Assembly (NCBI GenBank): GCA_002390705.1 | Contig: DGQA01000018.1 | Coordinates: 1-64,000 of the forward strand | Source of the DNA: Actinobacteria bacterium UBA4426 | GTDB lineage: Bacteria; Actinomycetota; Actinomycetes; S36-B12 | Reading direction: 5' to 3' | DNA length: 64,000 bases | In this document: positions 52,885 to 62,186 of the stretch, piece after piece | Layout: every line of letters starts with the position of its first letter | Numbering within the stretch: the stretch's first letter is position 1 | Made by a program: the position numbers and the translations under genes | Notes under the pieces: generated by a model | Database searches by the model: none | Told to the model about the DNA's origin: nothing | The model's input: the letters and a program-made list of their open reading frames with translations, nothing else

Positions 52885-53685
52885 CTAAGACTTTGACGCG
52901 ACTAAGTCGGCGAGCGCCACCTGATCTGCCAACACCTCGGTGCCGACGGCTTCACCGTTGAGAAAGCCAGAAGGAGTTCCACCGATTTGAGATGTAGAAA
53001 ATTCTTGGTTAGAGTTTGCCGCCCACGCTAGGTAGGTGCCGTCTGTGACGCATTGCGAGAAGGTCGCTAGATCGCCATCACTTAAATCGAGCCCGGATGC
53101 AAATGACACGAGTTCCTCGTCAGTGAACCCAACGCCCTCTTCGGCTGGCTGGTTGTCATAGACCGAATTATGGAACTCGATGGTCTTCCCAGCGTCGATC
53201 GCGCAACCCCATGCACCAATGGCCCGGTGCGATGAATCATTTCCTAAGTTGGCGTCAAGAAAGGCTGTAGGTCGGTAGATAAGTTGAACTAGGCCTTCTT
53301 CCGCCAGTTCCTCAATTCCTGCCCCGTTTACTTCCTCAAGTGCACCGCAGGCCGGGCACTGAAAATCTTCCCAAATCTCCAGCACCGGTACATCGGCGCC
53401 ACCATTGCCATAAGGCACTCCGAAGGGCGTTGTCGAGTCGGCCGCCAAGACGCCTACCGGCAAAGCTGCCTCCGGATCGGGTTGAACAATTCCACTAAGA
53501 GATCCACTTGCGTCATTGGATGGTGAATTGCTACTTGCAAAGATCGCTACCCCGATGATTGCGGCCATGATCACCACCACTGTCGCTCCACCAATAAAGC
53601 GAACCATGCGCTCGCGACGTTTTTCACTCGCTTGTGCTACTCCCCGCGCCTCTGCAGCCCTGTCGCGTCGGCTCTTTGCACCCAT
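52885..53685 (-). CDS. Membrane-anchored DsbA-like thioredoxin-fold protein
   Basis: Probable extracytoplasmic thiol-disulfide oxidoreductase. From ATG 53685 (AGGAG 8 nt upstream) it has 266 residues: a short basic cytoplasmic N-terminus, one membrane helix at about 29-50, a linker, then a DsbA-type thioredoxin fold. The redox motif is C110-P-A-C113 in DFQCPACG, and the cis-proline loop is in IGGTPSGFL. Two further cysteines are in the helical insert. The frame's earlier ATG at 53712 lacks a ribosome site. It is next to lgt; substrates are unknown. Confidence 0.9.
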   Translation of the reverse strand: MGAKSRRDRAAEARGVAQASEKRRERMVRFIGGATVVVIMAAIIGVAIFASSNSPSNDASGSLSGIVQPDPEAALPVGVLAADSTTPFGVPYGNGGADVPVLEIWEDFQCPACGALEEVNGAGIEELAEEGLVQLIYRPTAFLDANLGNDSSHRAIGAWGCAIDAGKTIEFHNSVYDNQPAEEGVGFTDEELVSFASGLDLSDGDLATFSQCVTDGTYLAWAANSNQEFSTSQIGGTPSGFLNGEAVGTEVLADQVALADLVASKS

Positions 53686-53756
53686 GGCTCTTACTCCTAT
53701 TCGCACTTTCATGTCTCATCATGTGTAGCTTGAGGTCTTAGAATATGTGAAGGCCC

Positions 53757-54557
53757 CTAGCGAGCCCGATGTACCCCACCAGCAAGTTCTCTCGCCAGTT
53801 CGCGCACCCCGGCGACACCACCAGCGTTCGCCGCTGTGACGAAGGCGGACCCGACAATTACCCCGTCTGCATACTTAGCGATCTCGGCGGCCTGGGCACC
53901 ATTTGACACGCCCAGACCTACCGCGATGGGTAGGTCGGTGGATGCACGGACTCGGGCCACCAATTCGGGTGCCAGATTGCTTACCCTGTCCCGCGCCCCG
54001 GTCACGCCCATTGTTGATGCCGCGTAGACAAATCCTTGAGTCACCTGACAAATCCGGCTGATTCTTTCATTCGTTGAAGAGGGGGCGACGAGAAAAATAG
54101 GCGCCAGATCTTGACCGCCCGCTGCCGCGATCCACGGCTGGCCCTCTTCGATTGTGAGATCCGGTGTGATTACTCCAGCCCCACCGGCCTGCTGCAGTTC
54201 GTGAGCAAATGCGTCGATTCCGAATTGTTCAATGGGATTCCAGTAACTCATGACGACCGGGACTACCCCGCGATTGGCAACTGCCTTAACTACCGTTAAC
54301 ACCGATTGTGGAGTTGCCCCGTTACCCAGTGCTTGGTCCACCGCCTGTTGAATCACGGGTCCATCCATCAAAGGATCGGAATAGGGGAGCCCCACCTCAA
54401 TCAGGTCAACTCCCCCATCACACATCGCTTCCACAAGCGCCACAGATTCCCCCAAAGTGGGAAACCCAGCCGGTAGGTAGCCGATGAGAAGCGCCCGATT
54501 CTCACTTTTCGCTTGAGCAAATACCGAGCCGATTAAGTCGACGCCGGTGTGGTTCAC
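53757..54557 (-). CDS. trpA: Tryptophan synthase alpha chain
   Basis: Releases indole from indole-glycerol phosphate and passes it to TrpB. 266 residues with LIGYLPAGFPTL, VDLIEVGLPYSDPLMDGP (catalytic Glu and Asp), PVVMSYWNPI and VGLGVSNGAQAA. GTG 54557 lies 3 nt after the trpB stop. Confidence 0.97.
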   Translation of the reverse strand: MNHTGVDLIGSVFAQAKSENRALLIGYLPAGFPTLGESVALVEAMCDGGVDLIEVGLPYSDPLMDGPVIQQAVDQALGNGATPQSVLTVVKAVANRGVVPVVMSYWNPIEQFGIDAFAHELQQAGGAGVITPDLTIEEGQPWIAAAGGQDLAPIFLVAPSSTNERISRICQVTQGFVYAASTMGVTGARDRVSNLAPELVARVRASTDLPIAVGLGVSNGAQAAEIAKYADGVIVGSAFVTAANAGGVAGVRELARELAGGVHRAR

Positions 54558-54560
54558 AGG

Positions 54561-55814
54561 TTAGCGCCCTTCAGAAAGTTCAATGCTGGCACCAAATTCA
54601 CTGTGTTCCAGTTCGATTCCGAACCACCGGGCGGCTGTAGCGACATCTTTATCTCCACGACCGCTGAGATTAAGGATGATCACCGAATCTGGTCCCAGTT
54701 CCTTACCGAGTCGAATCACACCGGCCAAGCCATGTGCGGTCTCAATCGCAGGGATGATCCCCTCCGTGCGTGAGCACAAGGCAAATGCATCCATGGCCTC
54801 TGAATCGTTGACACTTTCGTAAATCGCCCGACCAGTATCGTGTAGCCAAGCGTGTTCAGGTCCGACCCCTGGATAGTCAAGGCCCGCGCTGATCGAGTGT
54901 GACGGAACTGTTTGCCCCCACTCATCTTGCATAACGTAGGTGCGGGCACCGTGCAATACGCCCGGTGTCCCTGCAGCAAACCGTGCGGCATGCCGACCGG
55001 TTTCCACCCCTTCCCCGCCGGCTTCGTATCCCCGTAGTTGAACGTTGGCGTCATCAATGAAGCCGCTAAAGAGTCCCATGGCATTGGATCCGCCACCCAC
55101 ACATGCTGCCACCGCATCAGGCAAACGTCCCTCAACCGCAAAAATCTGCTCACGTGACTCGCGCCCGATCACCGAATGAAAGTGGCGCACCATCTCGGGA
55201 AAGGGGGCAGGGCCCGTTACCGTTCCCAACACATAATGTGTGCTGTCCACGGAGGCGACCCAGTCGCGCATTGCTTCATTGATAGCGTCTTTGAGGGTCA
55301 TGTTGCCCGTGGCGACAGAAACAACCTCCGCACCGAGGATTTTCATTCGTGCCACATTGAGCGCCTGGCGTCTGGTGTCCTCGGCACCCATGTACACGGT
55401 GCATTGCAGGCCCAAAAGTGCCGCAGCAGTCGCTGTCGCCACACCGTGCTGACCAGCACCTGTTTCAGCAATAATGCGCGTTTTACCCATTCGCTGGGCC
55501 AAGAGCGCTTGGCCCAATACATTATTTATTTTATGCGACCCGGTGTGATTCAAATCCTCGCGTTTGAAATAAATCCGCGCACCTGCGCAATGCTCGCCAA
55601 ATCTGCGTGCGCGAGTCAAGGGCGATGGTCGCCCCGTGTAGTCCCGCTCCAGGTCGACTAGCCGGCTTATGAACTCGGGATCAGCGACCCCGGCACGAAA
55701 CGCGGCATCTAATTGATCCAGGGCGCTCGTGAGAGCCTCCGGAACAAACCTGCCGCCGTAGGGACCGTAGTGACCTGGAAGATCACCCTGGAGGTTAGCT
55801 TGGGTCGTGCTCAT
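54561..55814 (-). CDS. trpB: Tryptophan synthase beta chain
   Basis: PLP enzyme joining indole and serine. About 417 residues from ATG 55814, which overlaps the trpC stop by 4 nt. The PLP lysine is in REDLNHTGSHKINN. AETGAGQHGVATA, CVGGGSNAMG and EGIIPAIETAHG are the usual family segments. It is a TrpB1-type chain, matching its pairing with trpA. Confidence 0.97.
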   Translation of the reverse strand: MSTTQANLQGDLPGHYGPYGGRFVPEALTSALDQLDAAFRAGVADPEFISRLVDLERDYTGRPSPLTRARRFGEHCAGARIYFKREDLNHTGSHKINNVLGQALLAQRMGKTRIIAETGAGQHGVATATAAALLGLQCTVYMGAEDTRRQALNVARMKILGAEVVSVATGNMTLKDAINEAMRDWVASVDSTHYVLGTVTGPAPFPEMVRHFHSVIGRESREQIFAVEGRLPDAVAACVGGGSNAMGLFSGFIDDANVQLRGYEAGGEGVETGRHAARFAAGTPGVLHGARTYVMQDEWGQTVPSHSISAGLDYPGVGPEHAWLHDTGRAIYESVNDSEAMDAFALCSRTEGIIPAIETAHGLAGVIRLGKELGPDSVIILNLSGRGDKDVATAARWFGIELEHSEFGASIELSEGR

Positions 55815-56623
55815 GCCCTGCCCCGAGATCGACATGAAGGGTGCGCCCCGGCGGTCACAAGTTCGTGCACCGCCTGCCGAGGGTTCCCTCCCACCACCAG
55901 TGACTCACCAACGAGTACCGCATCTGCTCCCGCATCGGCATAATTCATAAGGTCATGATGGTCGCGAACTCCGGACTCGGCAATTCGGATGCAAGACGTG
56001 GGAATCTTCTCGACTACCCGGCTGAACGTAGATCGATCCACCTCAAGGGTGTTCAAATTTCGAGCATTAACGCCAATGACCGTGCCCCCGGCCCCAAGGG
56101 CACGATCAATTTCCTCCTCGTCGTGAACTTCCACGAGTGCAGTGAGCCCCAAGCTCTTAGTTCGTTCAATGAGTGAGATCAAGACTTCTTGGTCAAGAGC
56201 TGCCACAATTAGTAACACCATGTCCGCTCCGTACGCCTTCGCTTCCCACAGCTGGTAACTCCCAATCACAAAGTCTTTGCGCAACACCGGAATATCGACT
56301 GCCGCACGAACTTCGGTCAAGTCAGCCAAACTTCCGCCAAAGCGACGCTCCTCGGTGAGCACGCTGATGACGTGCGCTCCACCCGCCTCGTATTCTGCAG
56401 CGAGCAACCCCGGGTGTGGGATTTGCGCAAGTACACCCTTACTGGGACTTGATCTCTTCACTTCCGCAATCACGCACACATCAGGTCCACTAAGAATCCC
56501 CGCTACGTCTTTCGCCTCACGGATCTGCAGTGCACGCTGCTTCAACTGATCAAGGGTGGTGTGCGCCATTCGCATAGCAACGTCTTCGCGAACACCGGCG
56601 ATTATGTCGTCTAGGACCGTCAC
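55811..56623 (-). CDS. trpC: Indole-3-glycerol phosphate synthase
   Basis: Closes the indole ring. TIM barrel of 270 residues with VIAEVKRSSPSKG, VLTEERRFGGSL, VLRKDFVIG and IGVNARNLNTLEVD. It is a stand-alone enzyme with no fused TrpF, consistent with PRA isomerisation being done by HisA/PriA at 62183. GTG 56623 lies 23 nt after the histidine kinase stop, so trpCBA may be co-transcribed with the two-component genes. Confidence 0.97.
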   Translation of the reverse strand: MTVLDDIIAGVREDVAMRMAHTTLDQLKQRALQIREAKDVAGILSGPDVCVIAEVKRSSPSKGVLAQIPHPGLLAAEYEAGGAHVISVLTEERRFGGSLADLTEVRAAVDIPVLRKDFVIGSYQLWEAKAYGADMVLLIVAALDQEVLISLIERTKSLGLTALVEVHDEEEIDRALGAGGTVIGVNARNLNTLEVDRSTFSRVVEKIPTSCIRIAESGVRDHHDLMNYADAGADAVLVGESLVVGGNPRQAVHELVTAGAHPSCRSRGRA

Positions 56624-56646
56624 ACTCTTACCCTAGCCGCACCCCA

Positions 56647-58098
56647 CTACGCCTCCCAATTAGGAGCCGGATTATGAACTGGATGAGGAATTGACCCATC
56701 GCTGCGATGTTTTTCGTTGACAGAAATTATTTGTGGCTCCCCGCGCTGAGGAATCTCTATTCGAAAAAATGCGCCTCCTTCAGGTGCTGCTCCCACCAAG
56801 GCAGTGCCACCCATGCGTTGGGCAAGCCGCCCCACCAGGGCCAAACCAATGCCTGTGCCGACTGGCCGCACTCCCCGATAACGCTCGTATAGTGCCCCAG
56901 GTTGAAAAGCCACTTCGTGGTCGTCTGCACTCAATCCGGGACCGGAATCCCGCACCTCGATGACCAGTGAATTAGCTAATTGCTCAATGCCTATTGCCAA
57001 AGTGCTTCCACTGGGACTCAGCCTCAATGCATTTTCAGCCAGATTGTCGACAATTTGCCGAAGCCGAATCGGGTCACCGACAAACTCGCCGTGTACCGAA
57101 ATTTCACACTTGCAGTTCACCTGCAAATCTTGGCAGCGATACCCCCAGACTTGACACACCTCGCTGGCAAAATCATTAAGGTCAATGGCTACCTCAGAAA
57201 TAGTGAAGTCGACTGCTCCCAGTTTGGCCAAGTCCAATAAATCACTGACGAGTCGATCAAGTCGAGCTGACTCGGATAAAATTAATCGCGCCGCGTCTAC
57301 TGCCTGATCGCCTTCGAGGATGCCGTCGGAGATCGCCTCACTGTAACCCTTCACCGCGGTGAGCGGTGTACGAAATTCATGGGAGACCGAAAGCAAAAAA
57401 TCCCGCTGTCTGGCTTCAGATGTTGTCAACGCCGAATCAAGGGCATTGAGTGACGTTGAAATCTCATCAACTTCTCTGGGGCCCTCAGATTCAAGCTCAA
57501 CGCCTCGAAGACCTCCAGCCATCGATATCGCCGCGGCGCGCGCGCGCCGAAGGGGTTTGGCTAAACGCTGAGCCGCAAAAAAACCCAACGGGATCGCAAT
57601 TATCAATCCAATCACCAGCGCCACGACCAGCCGCCAAATAATCGTTCCAGCGCTGGCCCCAGCAACCGAGATCGGCTGAATCAGAATTACTGAGCCGTCG
57701 GCGCTCAGCGGACGTCCCTCCATCAGGTACTCGCTATCTGAAGATGAGACCCGCCCGGAAATAGCTTCACCGTTATCGAGTTGATCAACAAACGACTGAG
57801 AGAAATCAAAGGGTAAATCCTCAAGATTTGATGGGCCCTTGGGAATCAGATACGCAGATATGGACTCTCGCTGCAGGGTGTTAATAAGGGCCGGCCCTAC
57901 TCCCTCCCCCCGTACCCGCTGATCAATTGCGTTGGCGGTGACATTGGCTAATTGCGCAAGATTTCTTGCCCCAAGCTCTTGTGAGCTAGAAACAACAAGT
58001 GGGTAGGACACGAGCCCCGCAATCACAATCGCGATGGCCGCAACTGCGCTGGTCAACAACACCAAAAGCGTGACGATACTCCATTTACGCGTCGTCAT
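56647..58098 (-). CDS. Membrane sensor histidine kinase
   Basis: 483 residues from ATG 58098. Membrane helices at about 7-30 and 152-175 enclose a roughly 120-residue extracytoplasmic sensor with no named domain that I recognise. A HAMP linker (about 178-225) follows, then the phospho-acceptor H240 in SVSHEFRTPLT, N-box DNLAENALRL, G1 RDSGPGLSADD and G2 GTGIGLALV. It overlaps its response regulator by 14 nt, forming a cognate pair. Signal unknown. Its place between the trp membrane genes and trpC is unusual. Confidence 0.93.
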   Translation of the reverse strand: MTTRKWSIVTLLVLLTSAVAAIAIVIAGLVSYPLVVSSSQELGARNLAQLANVTANAIDQRVRGEGVGPALINTLQRESISAYLIPKGPSNLEDLPFDFSQSFVDQLDNGEAISGRVSSSDSEYLMEGRPLSADGSVILIQPISVAGASAGTIIWRLVVALVIGLIIAIPLGFFAAQRLAKPLRRARAAAISMAGGLRGVELESEGPREVDEISTSLNALDSALTTSEARQRDFLLSVSHEFRTPLTAVKGYSEAISDGILEGDQAVDAARLILSESARLDRLVSDLLDLAKLGAVDFTISEVAIDLNDFASEVCQVWGYRCQDLQVNCKCEISVHGEFVGDPIRLRQIVDNLAENALRLSPSGSTLAIGIEQLANSLVIEVRDSGPGLSADDHEVAFQPGALYERYRGVRPVGTGIGLALVGRLAQRMGGTALVGAAPEGGAFFRIEIPQRGEPQIISVNEKHRSDGSIPHPVHNPAPNWEA

Positions 58099-58768
58099 GT
58101 GTTGGCGCTTCCCACGAATATCCGACTCCGCGAACGGTGCGAATGGACGCATTCGGCCCAAGCTTTGTTCTTATTTGAGCAATATGAACATCAACTGTCC
58201 GGGTCCCCAACGCCTCCGAGTAGCCCCAGACATTTTCGAGCAATTCAGAGCGCTCGATCACACGCCCCGGTCGAGCCATTAGATAGGTCATTAGGTCAAA
58301 CTCTGTTGCGGTCAAAACTAATGAGCTTCCATTATGGGAGGCACGCCGAGTCCGAAGATTTACACTCACACCGTCAGCCTCGAGAGATTCTCCCGAATTC
58401 ACCTGATGAGCAGACCTGCGCACAATCGCTTTAACTCTCGCCACGAGCTCTCGGGGGCTAAACGGTTTGGTCAAATAATCATCGGCTCCCAACTCAAGAC
58501 CCAGCACCCGATCTACTTCGTCATCACGTGCAGTGCAAAACACAATCGGCGTCCAGTCATTCGCTGCGCGAAGGCGGCGGCAAATCTCAATGCCATCGAT
58601 TTTGGACAGTCCGACATCGAGAATAATCAGATCAAAGCTTTCAATTTGTGCAGTAGAAAGTCCAGATTCTCCATCGTAGCGGGACTGCACTTCAAACCCC
58701 TCGCGCGCGAGGTACACGCCGATCAGATCTGAGATCGGCCGCTCATCTTCGACCACTAGTACTCTCAT
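58085..58768 (-). CDS. OmpR/PhoB-family response regulator
   Basis: 227 residues. Receiver domain with acidic pocket VVEDE near the start, phospho-acceptor D51 in LIILDVG, and the conserved Lys in YLTKPFSP. A winged-helix DNA-binding domain (about 130-220) has TATEFDLMTYL and RTVDVHIAQIRTKL, ending RTVRGVGYSWE. ATG 58768 lies 25 nt after the stop of the small membrane protein gene. Targets are unknown; autoregulation or control of the surrounding trp genes is possible but unproven. Confidence 0.95.
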   Translation of the reverse strand: MRVLVVEDERPISDLIGVYLAREGFEVQSRYDGESGLSTAQIESFDLIILDVGLSKIDGIEICRRLRAANDWTPIVFCTARDDEVDRVLGLELGADDYLTKPFSPRELVARVKAIVRRSAHQVNSGESLEADGVSVNLRTRRASHNGSSLVLTATEFDLMTYLMARPGRVIERSELLENVWGYSEALGTRTVDVHIAQIRTKLGPNASIRTVRGVGYSWEAPTHDDA

Positions 58769-58793
58769 TAACTCACCGTGGACGAAACCGGAC

Positions 58794-59003
58794 TTACGCG
58801 CTAGCCGGCTTCTTGCCCAAACCCATTAGGGCCATGACCTTGCCCACCGCTGCACCCACAAATACCAGGGCCACTCCCACCCAAAACAATGGCCAATTTG
58901 CCAAAATAAGTGCGACTGTTCCCACGGTGAATGCCAAAGTGATGATTACAACAGCAGTCCAAGCGGCAGGTGTGGAACCATGATCCTCGTGATGGTCATT
59001 CAT
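58794..59003 (-). CDS. HGxxPAAW-motif small membrane protein
   Basis: 69 residues with the signature HGSTPAAW near the N-terminus followed by two membrane helices (about 15-37 and 41-62) and a short basic tail. This small family is found next to trp genes in actinobacteria and has no assigned function. It lies 8 nt after the Trp-associated membrane protein gene, so the two are likely co-expressed. Confidence 0.85.
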   Translation of the reverse strand: MNDHHEDHGSTPAAWTAVVIITLAFTVGTVALILANWPLFWVGVALVFVGAAVGKVMALMGLGKKPASA

Positions 59004-59011
59004 GAGTGTAT

Positions 59012-59524
59012 TTAACCATGTGAATCAGCCGGATTGGGCGTTGAGTCAATAGTGGGATCCACTCCAGCGTCCAGCAACTCCCAACTGTCCAACTGTGCGG
59101 GAACTGAACGCGAGTACTTGCCACCTAAAGTTGGCCATTTCTGTGAGAAAGCGGCGATTACCAAATTGGTCACAAATAGACCAACGCCCAACGCAATAGC
59201 AACCCACCACAACGAATTTAGCGCGTCTGCATCCAGCATGATCAAAGAATAGATTCCCACAACGGAAGTCACTGCCCCTAAAGAACCAAGAATCCTTCGC
59301 CCCCACTTTCTGGTTGCTAAGACCCCAATCACCACCGCCAAAGAAACCGCCCCTACCGCGAAAACAGATGAATCCACTTCTGATCCGATAAATTCCTGTG
59401 TGGCAAGTTCTCCCGGCACCGAACTCCATGTCAAACTACCTATCCATAGCAAAGCGCCCCCAAATACCATTTGCAGAACGATCGTTATGGAGTATTTTCT
59501 GGCGGGTGACAGATCAGATTTCAT
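59012..59524 (-). CDS. Trp-region conserved membrane protein
   Basis: 170 residues with four predicted membrane helices, the second and third enclosing a basic loop (ATRKWGRRI). Its position directly after trpE (3-nt gap) and its topology fit the Trp biosynthesis-associated membrane protein family of actinobacteria, whose function is unknown. The C-terminal 40 residues are hydrophilic and cytoplasmic. Confidence 0.8.
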   Translation of the reverse strand: MKSDLSPARKYSITIVLQMVFGGALLWIGSLTWSSVPGELATQEFIGSEVDSSVFAVGAVSLAVVIGVLATRKWGRRILGSLGAVTSVVGIYSLIMLDADALNSLWWVAIALGVGLFVTNLVIAAFSQKWPTLGGKYSRSVPAQLDSWELLDAGVDPTIDSTPNPADSHG

Positions 59525-59527
59525 TGA

Positions 59528-61063
59528 CTAACCCTCGATTTCTTCGGCTAAGCCCACAGCTCGAATCACAGCCATGGCCTTATTTACACACTCGTCATTT
59601 TCACTGGCCGGAATCGAGTCTGCAACAACCCCCCCGCCAGCTTGGATATGCGCAATTCCATTTTTCAGCAACGCCGTCCGAATAGCAATCGCCATATCCA
59701 TGTTACCTGCGAAGTCAAAATAACCGACACATCCGCCATAAAGTCCCCGTCGTTCAGATTCGAGTTCTTCAATGATTTGCATGGCCCGTGGCTTAGGCGC
59801 GCCTGAAAGCGTGCCCGCCGGAAATGTTGCCCGAAGGGCCGTAAAAGCATTTTGGTTTTCTTCGAGTTCACCCGTCACAGTGGACACTAAATGCATGACG
59901 TGGGAATAACGCTCAACGTGCATGAAATCAATAACATTGACGCTCCCGGGGGTGCAGACTCGACCAAGATCGTTCCGGGCCAGGTCAACCAACATCAAGT
60001 GTTCGGCCCGCTCTTTTTTATCCATGAGCAAGTCCTGCGCCAACTCTCGATCGCGATCACGATCAGTACTACGACCACGCGTTCCCGCGATTGGATGTAC
60101 CACTACCTGACGGTCACGAAGTGTCACTAAAGCCTCCGGTGATGACCCAACAATTTCACACGCAACCCGGCTGAAATCTTGTGGATCCGGAACCCTGACC
60201 AAGTACATATAAGGGCTCGGATTTGTCGATCGCAGAATTCGATAAATACTCAACGCACTTGCCGTAGTCGGCACGCAAAACCTTTGCGAAAGCACCACTT
60301 GGAAAGCGTCCCCGCGGAGAATGTACTCCTTGATTGTGTCCACGTTCGCAAGATATGAACCCTCGCTGGTCGCCCGCGAAGGCAACTGCATGTGCGGATC
60401 GGACTCAGCAATGGCGACTGCTCCGCTTGGCGTGAAATGAGAAATTGACTGCTGCATCTGACCTAGACGGGCTACCGAATCGGCGTACGCTTGATCAACT
60501 CGTTCGGGTAAATTATCAAAATTGATTGCATTGGCAATCAAAGTGACAGTGCTCGTGAGGTGGTCAACTACCGCAAGGTCAGATGTGAGCAAAAAACTCA
60601 GATCAGGAATGTTCAGAGAATCATGTGTTGAATCACCAATTTTTTCCCAGTTACGCACGATGTCGTAAGACAGGTATCCCACGAGTCCGCCCGTAAACGG
60701 GAGATCGCCCACACCAGGTACCGCGGTCTTTTCTGTATGCAATTGCCCCAAAGTCGCCTCAAGTACATCCAGCACCTGGCCACTGAGCGGCAACCCTTGC
60801 GGCACTCGCCCACTCCACACTGCATTTCCCTGCGTCTCGGAAAGCATCGCCGCGCTATTGACCCCAATGAACGAGTAACGAGACCACTGAACACCTGCTT
60901 CGGCCGATTCAAGGAGAAACGTTCCGGCTCGGTCCCCGCACATGGCGTGAAATAAACCGATAACGCTGACATGATCGATCAAGAGTGTTCGAGATACTGC
61001 AACAACTCGCTGGCTCCGAGCGAGCGCGCGAAACTGCTCCAGATCCGGGGTGTCCGACGCCAT
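59528..61063 (-). CDS. trpE: Anthranilate synthase component I
   Basis: Converts chorismate and ammonia to anthranilate. 511 residues. The tryptophan feedback element LLES is at about residue 50 (FLLESAEAG), followed by the chorismate-binding domain with EIVGSSPEALV, HPIAGTRGRS, DLARNDLGRV and TFPAGTLSGAPKPRAM. The glutaminase TrpG and the phosphoribosyltransferase TrpD are not in the window. ATG 61063 lies 5 nt after the hisI stop. Confidence 0.97.
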   Translation of the reverse strand: MASDTPDLEQFRALARSQRVVAVSRTLLIDHVSVIGLFHAMCGDRAGTFLLESAEAGVQWSRYSFIGVNSAAMLSETQGNAVWSGRVPQGLPLSGQVLDVLEATLGQLHTEKTAVPGVGDLPFTGGLVGYLSYDIVRNWEKIGDSTHDSLNIPDLSFLLTSDLAVVDHLTSTVTLIANAINFDNLPERVDQAYADSVARLGQMQQSISHFTPSGAVAIAESDPHMQLPSRATSEGSYLANVDTIKEYILRGDAFQVVLSQRFCVPTTASALSIYRILRSTNPSPYMYLVRVPDPQDFSRVACEIVGSSPEALVTLRDRQVVVHPIAGTRGRSTDRDRDRELAQDLLMDKKERAEHLMLVDLARNDLGRVCTPGSVNVIDFMHVERYSHVMHLVSTVTGELEENQNAFTALRATFPAGTLSGAPKPRAMQIIEELESERRGLYGGCVGYFDFAGNMDMAIAIRTALLKNGIAHIQAGGGVVADSIPASENDECVNKAMAVIRAVGLAEEIEG

Positions 61064-61068
61064 TTGAG

Positions 61069-61407
61069 CTACTTGTTAATCTTCTGGCCAAAAAAACATG
61101 TGCCATGCCCCGTGTGACACGCGGGGCCACTTTGATCTACGCTCATCAGGAGCGTGTCTTGGTCACAATCTGCCTGCAGGGTGCGCACTGATTGACGATT
61201 TCCTGATTCCTCGCCCTTCACCCAAATCTTGTTTCTACTACGCGAAAAATAGGTTCCCCAGCCAGAGTCGATCGTCAGATGTATCGCCTCGGCGTTCATC
61301 CAGGCGACCATGAGAACCTCTTTGCTCGTGGCATCCTGGGCCACAACGGGAACTAACCCTTGTGCATTGAAACGAATACCGGAAATGAATTCCTCTACCT
61401 GGTTCAC
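61069..61407 (-). CDS. hisI: Phosphoribosyl-AMP cyclohydrolase
   Basis: Third histidine step. 112 residues with VLMVAWMNAEAI, TYFSRSRNKIW and the zinc/magnesium ligands in DCDQDTLL and GPACHTGHGTCFF. Stand-alone HisI; the HisE partner is at 23019. It overlaps the hisF stop by 4 nt. Confidence 0.97.
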   Translation of the reverse strand: MNQVEEFISGIRFNAQGLVPVVAQDATSKEVLMVAWMNAEAIHLTIDSGWGTYFSRSRNKIWVKGEESGNRQSVRTLQADCDQDTLLMSVDQSGPACHTGHGTCFFGQKINK

Positions 61408-62186
61408 GACACCAACTTAGTGGGAAGGCGCACGGGGATCGAATCATGCTTCAGCGCATCTTTGACTTCTGATACCGAGACCTCGCCAAAATGGAAAATA
61501 CTCGCAGCCAGAACCGCCTGTGCTCCCGCCCTGATTGCGGCCGGAAAGTCACTCGCGACCCCTGCGCCACCGCTAGCAATCAGGGGAACGTCAACAGCCA
61601 CGCGCACTGCCTGAATCAGTTCGAGATCAAACCCGGACTTGGTTCCGTCCGCATCCATAGAGTTCAGCAATATTTCACCGACCCCGTAACCTTGCGCCGC
61701 TTTAGCCCACTGGACCGCATCCAGTCCCGCAGATTTCCGGCCACCATGGGTCGTTACCCCGAAGCCACTTGGCTGATCCGACTCGCGACGCGCATCCAGT
61801 GACAACACAATGCATTGTGAGCCGAAACGATTGGCCGCTTCGCGCAAAAGTTCCGGACGCGCAATCGCAGCCGTGTTGATCGACACTTTATCTGCCCCAG
61901 CGCGTAAGAGTGCGTCAATATCTTCGATACTGCGAATTCCACCACCAACAGTTACCGGGATAAACACCTGATCCGCGCTACGGCGCACCAATTCAAGGGT
62001 TGTTTCGCGGTCTGAACTCGAAGCCGTAATATCAAGAAATAACAGTTCATCAATTCCGGCCGCCCCGTACCCAGATGCCAGTTCGATTGGATCTCCCGCA
62101 TCAACCACATCAACAAAATTCACACCTTTGACGACTCTTCCCGCATCAACATCGAGGCAGGCAATCACTCGAGCGGTTAATGTCAC
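61404..62186 (-). CDS. hisF: Imidazole glycerol phosphate synthase cyclase subunit
   Basis: Works with HisH to form the imidazole ring and AICAR. TIM barrel of 260 residues with RVIACLDVDAGRVVKGVNF (catalytic Asp), LDITASSSDR and VGGGIRSIEDI. GTG 62186 is chosen because it overlaps the hisA stop as GTGA; the frame extends six codons back into hisA. Confidence 0.97.
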   Translation of the reverse strand: MTLTARVIACLDVDAGRVVKGVNFVDVVDAGDPIELASGYGAAGIDELLFLDITASSSDRETTLELVRRSADQVFIPVTVGGGIRSIEDIDALLRAGADKVSINTAAIARPELLREAANRFGSQCIVLSLDARRESDQPSGFGVTTHGGRKSAGLDAVQWAKAAQGYGVGEILLNSMDADGTKSGFDLELIQAVRVAVDVPLIASGGAGVASDFPAAIRAGAQAVLAASIFHFGEVSVSEVKDALKHDSIPVRLPTKLVS

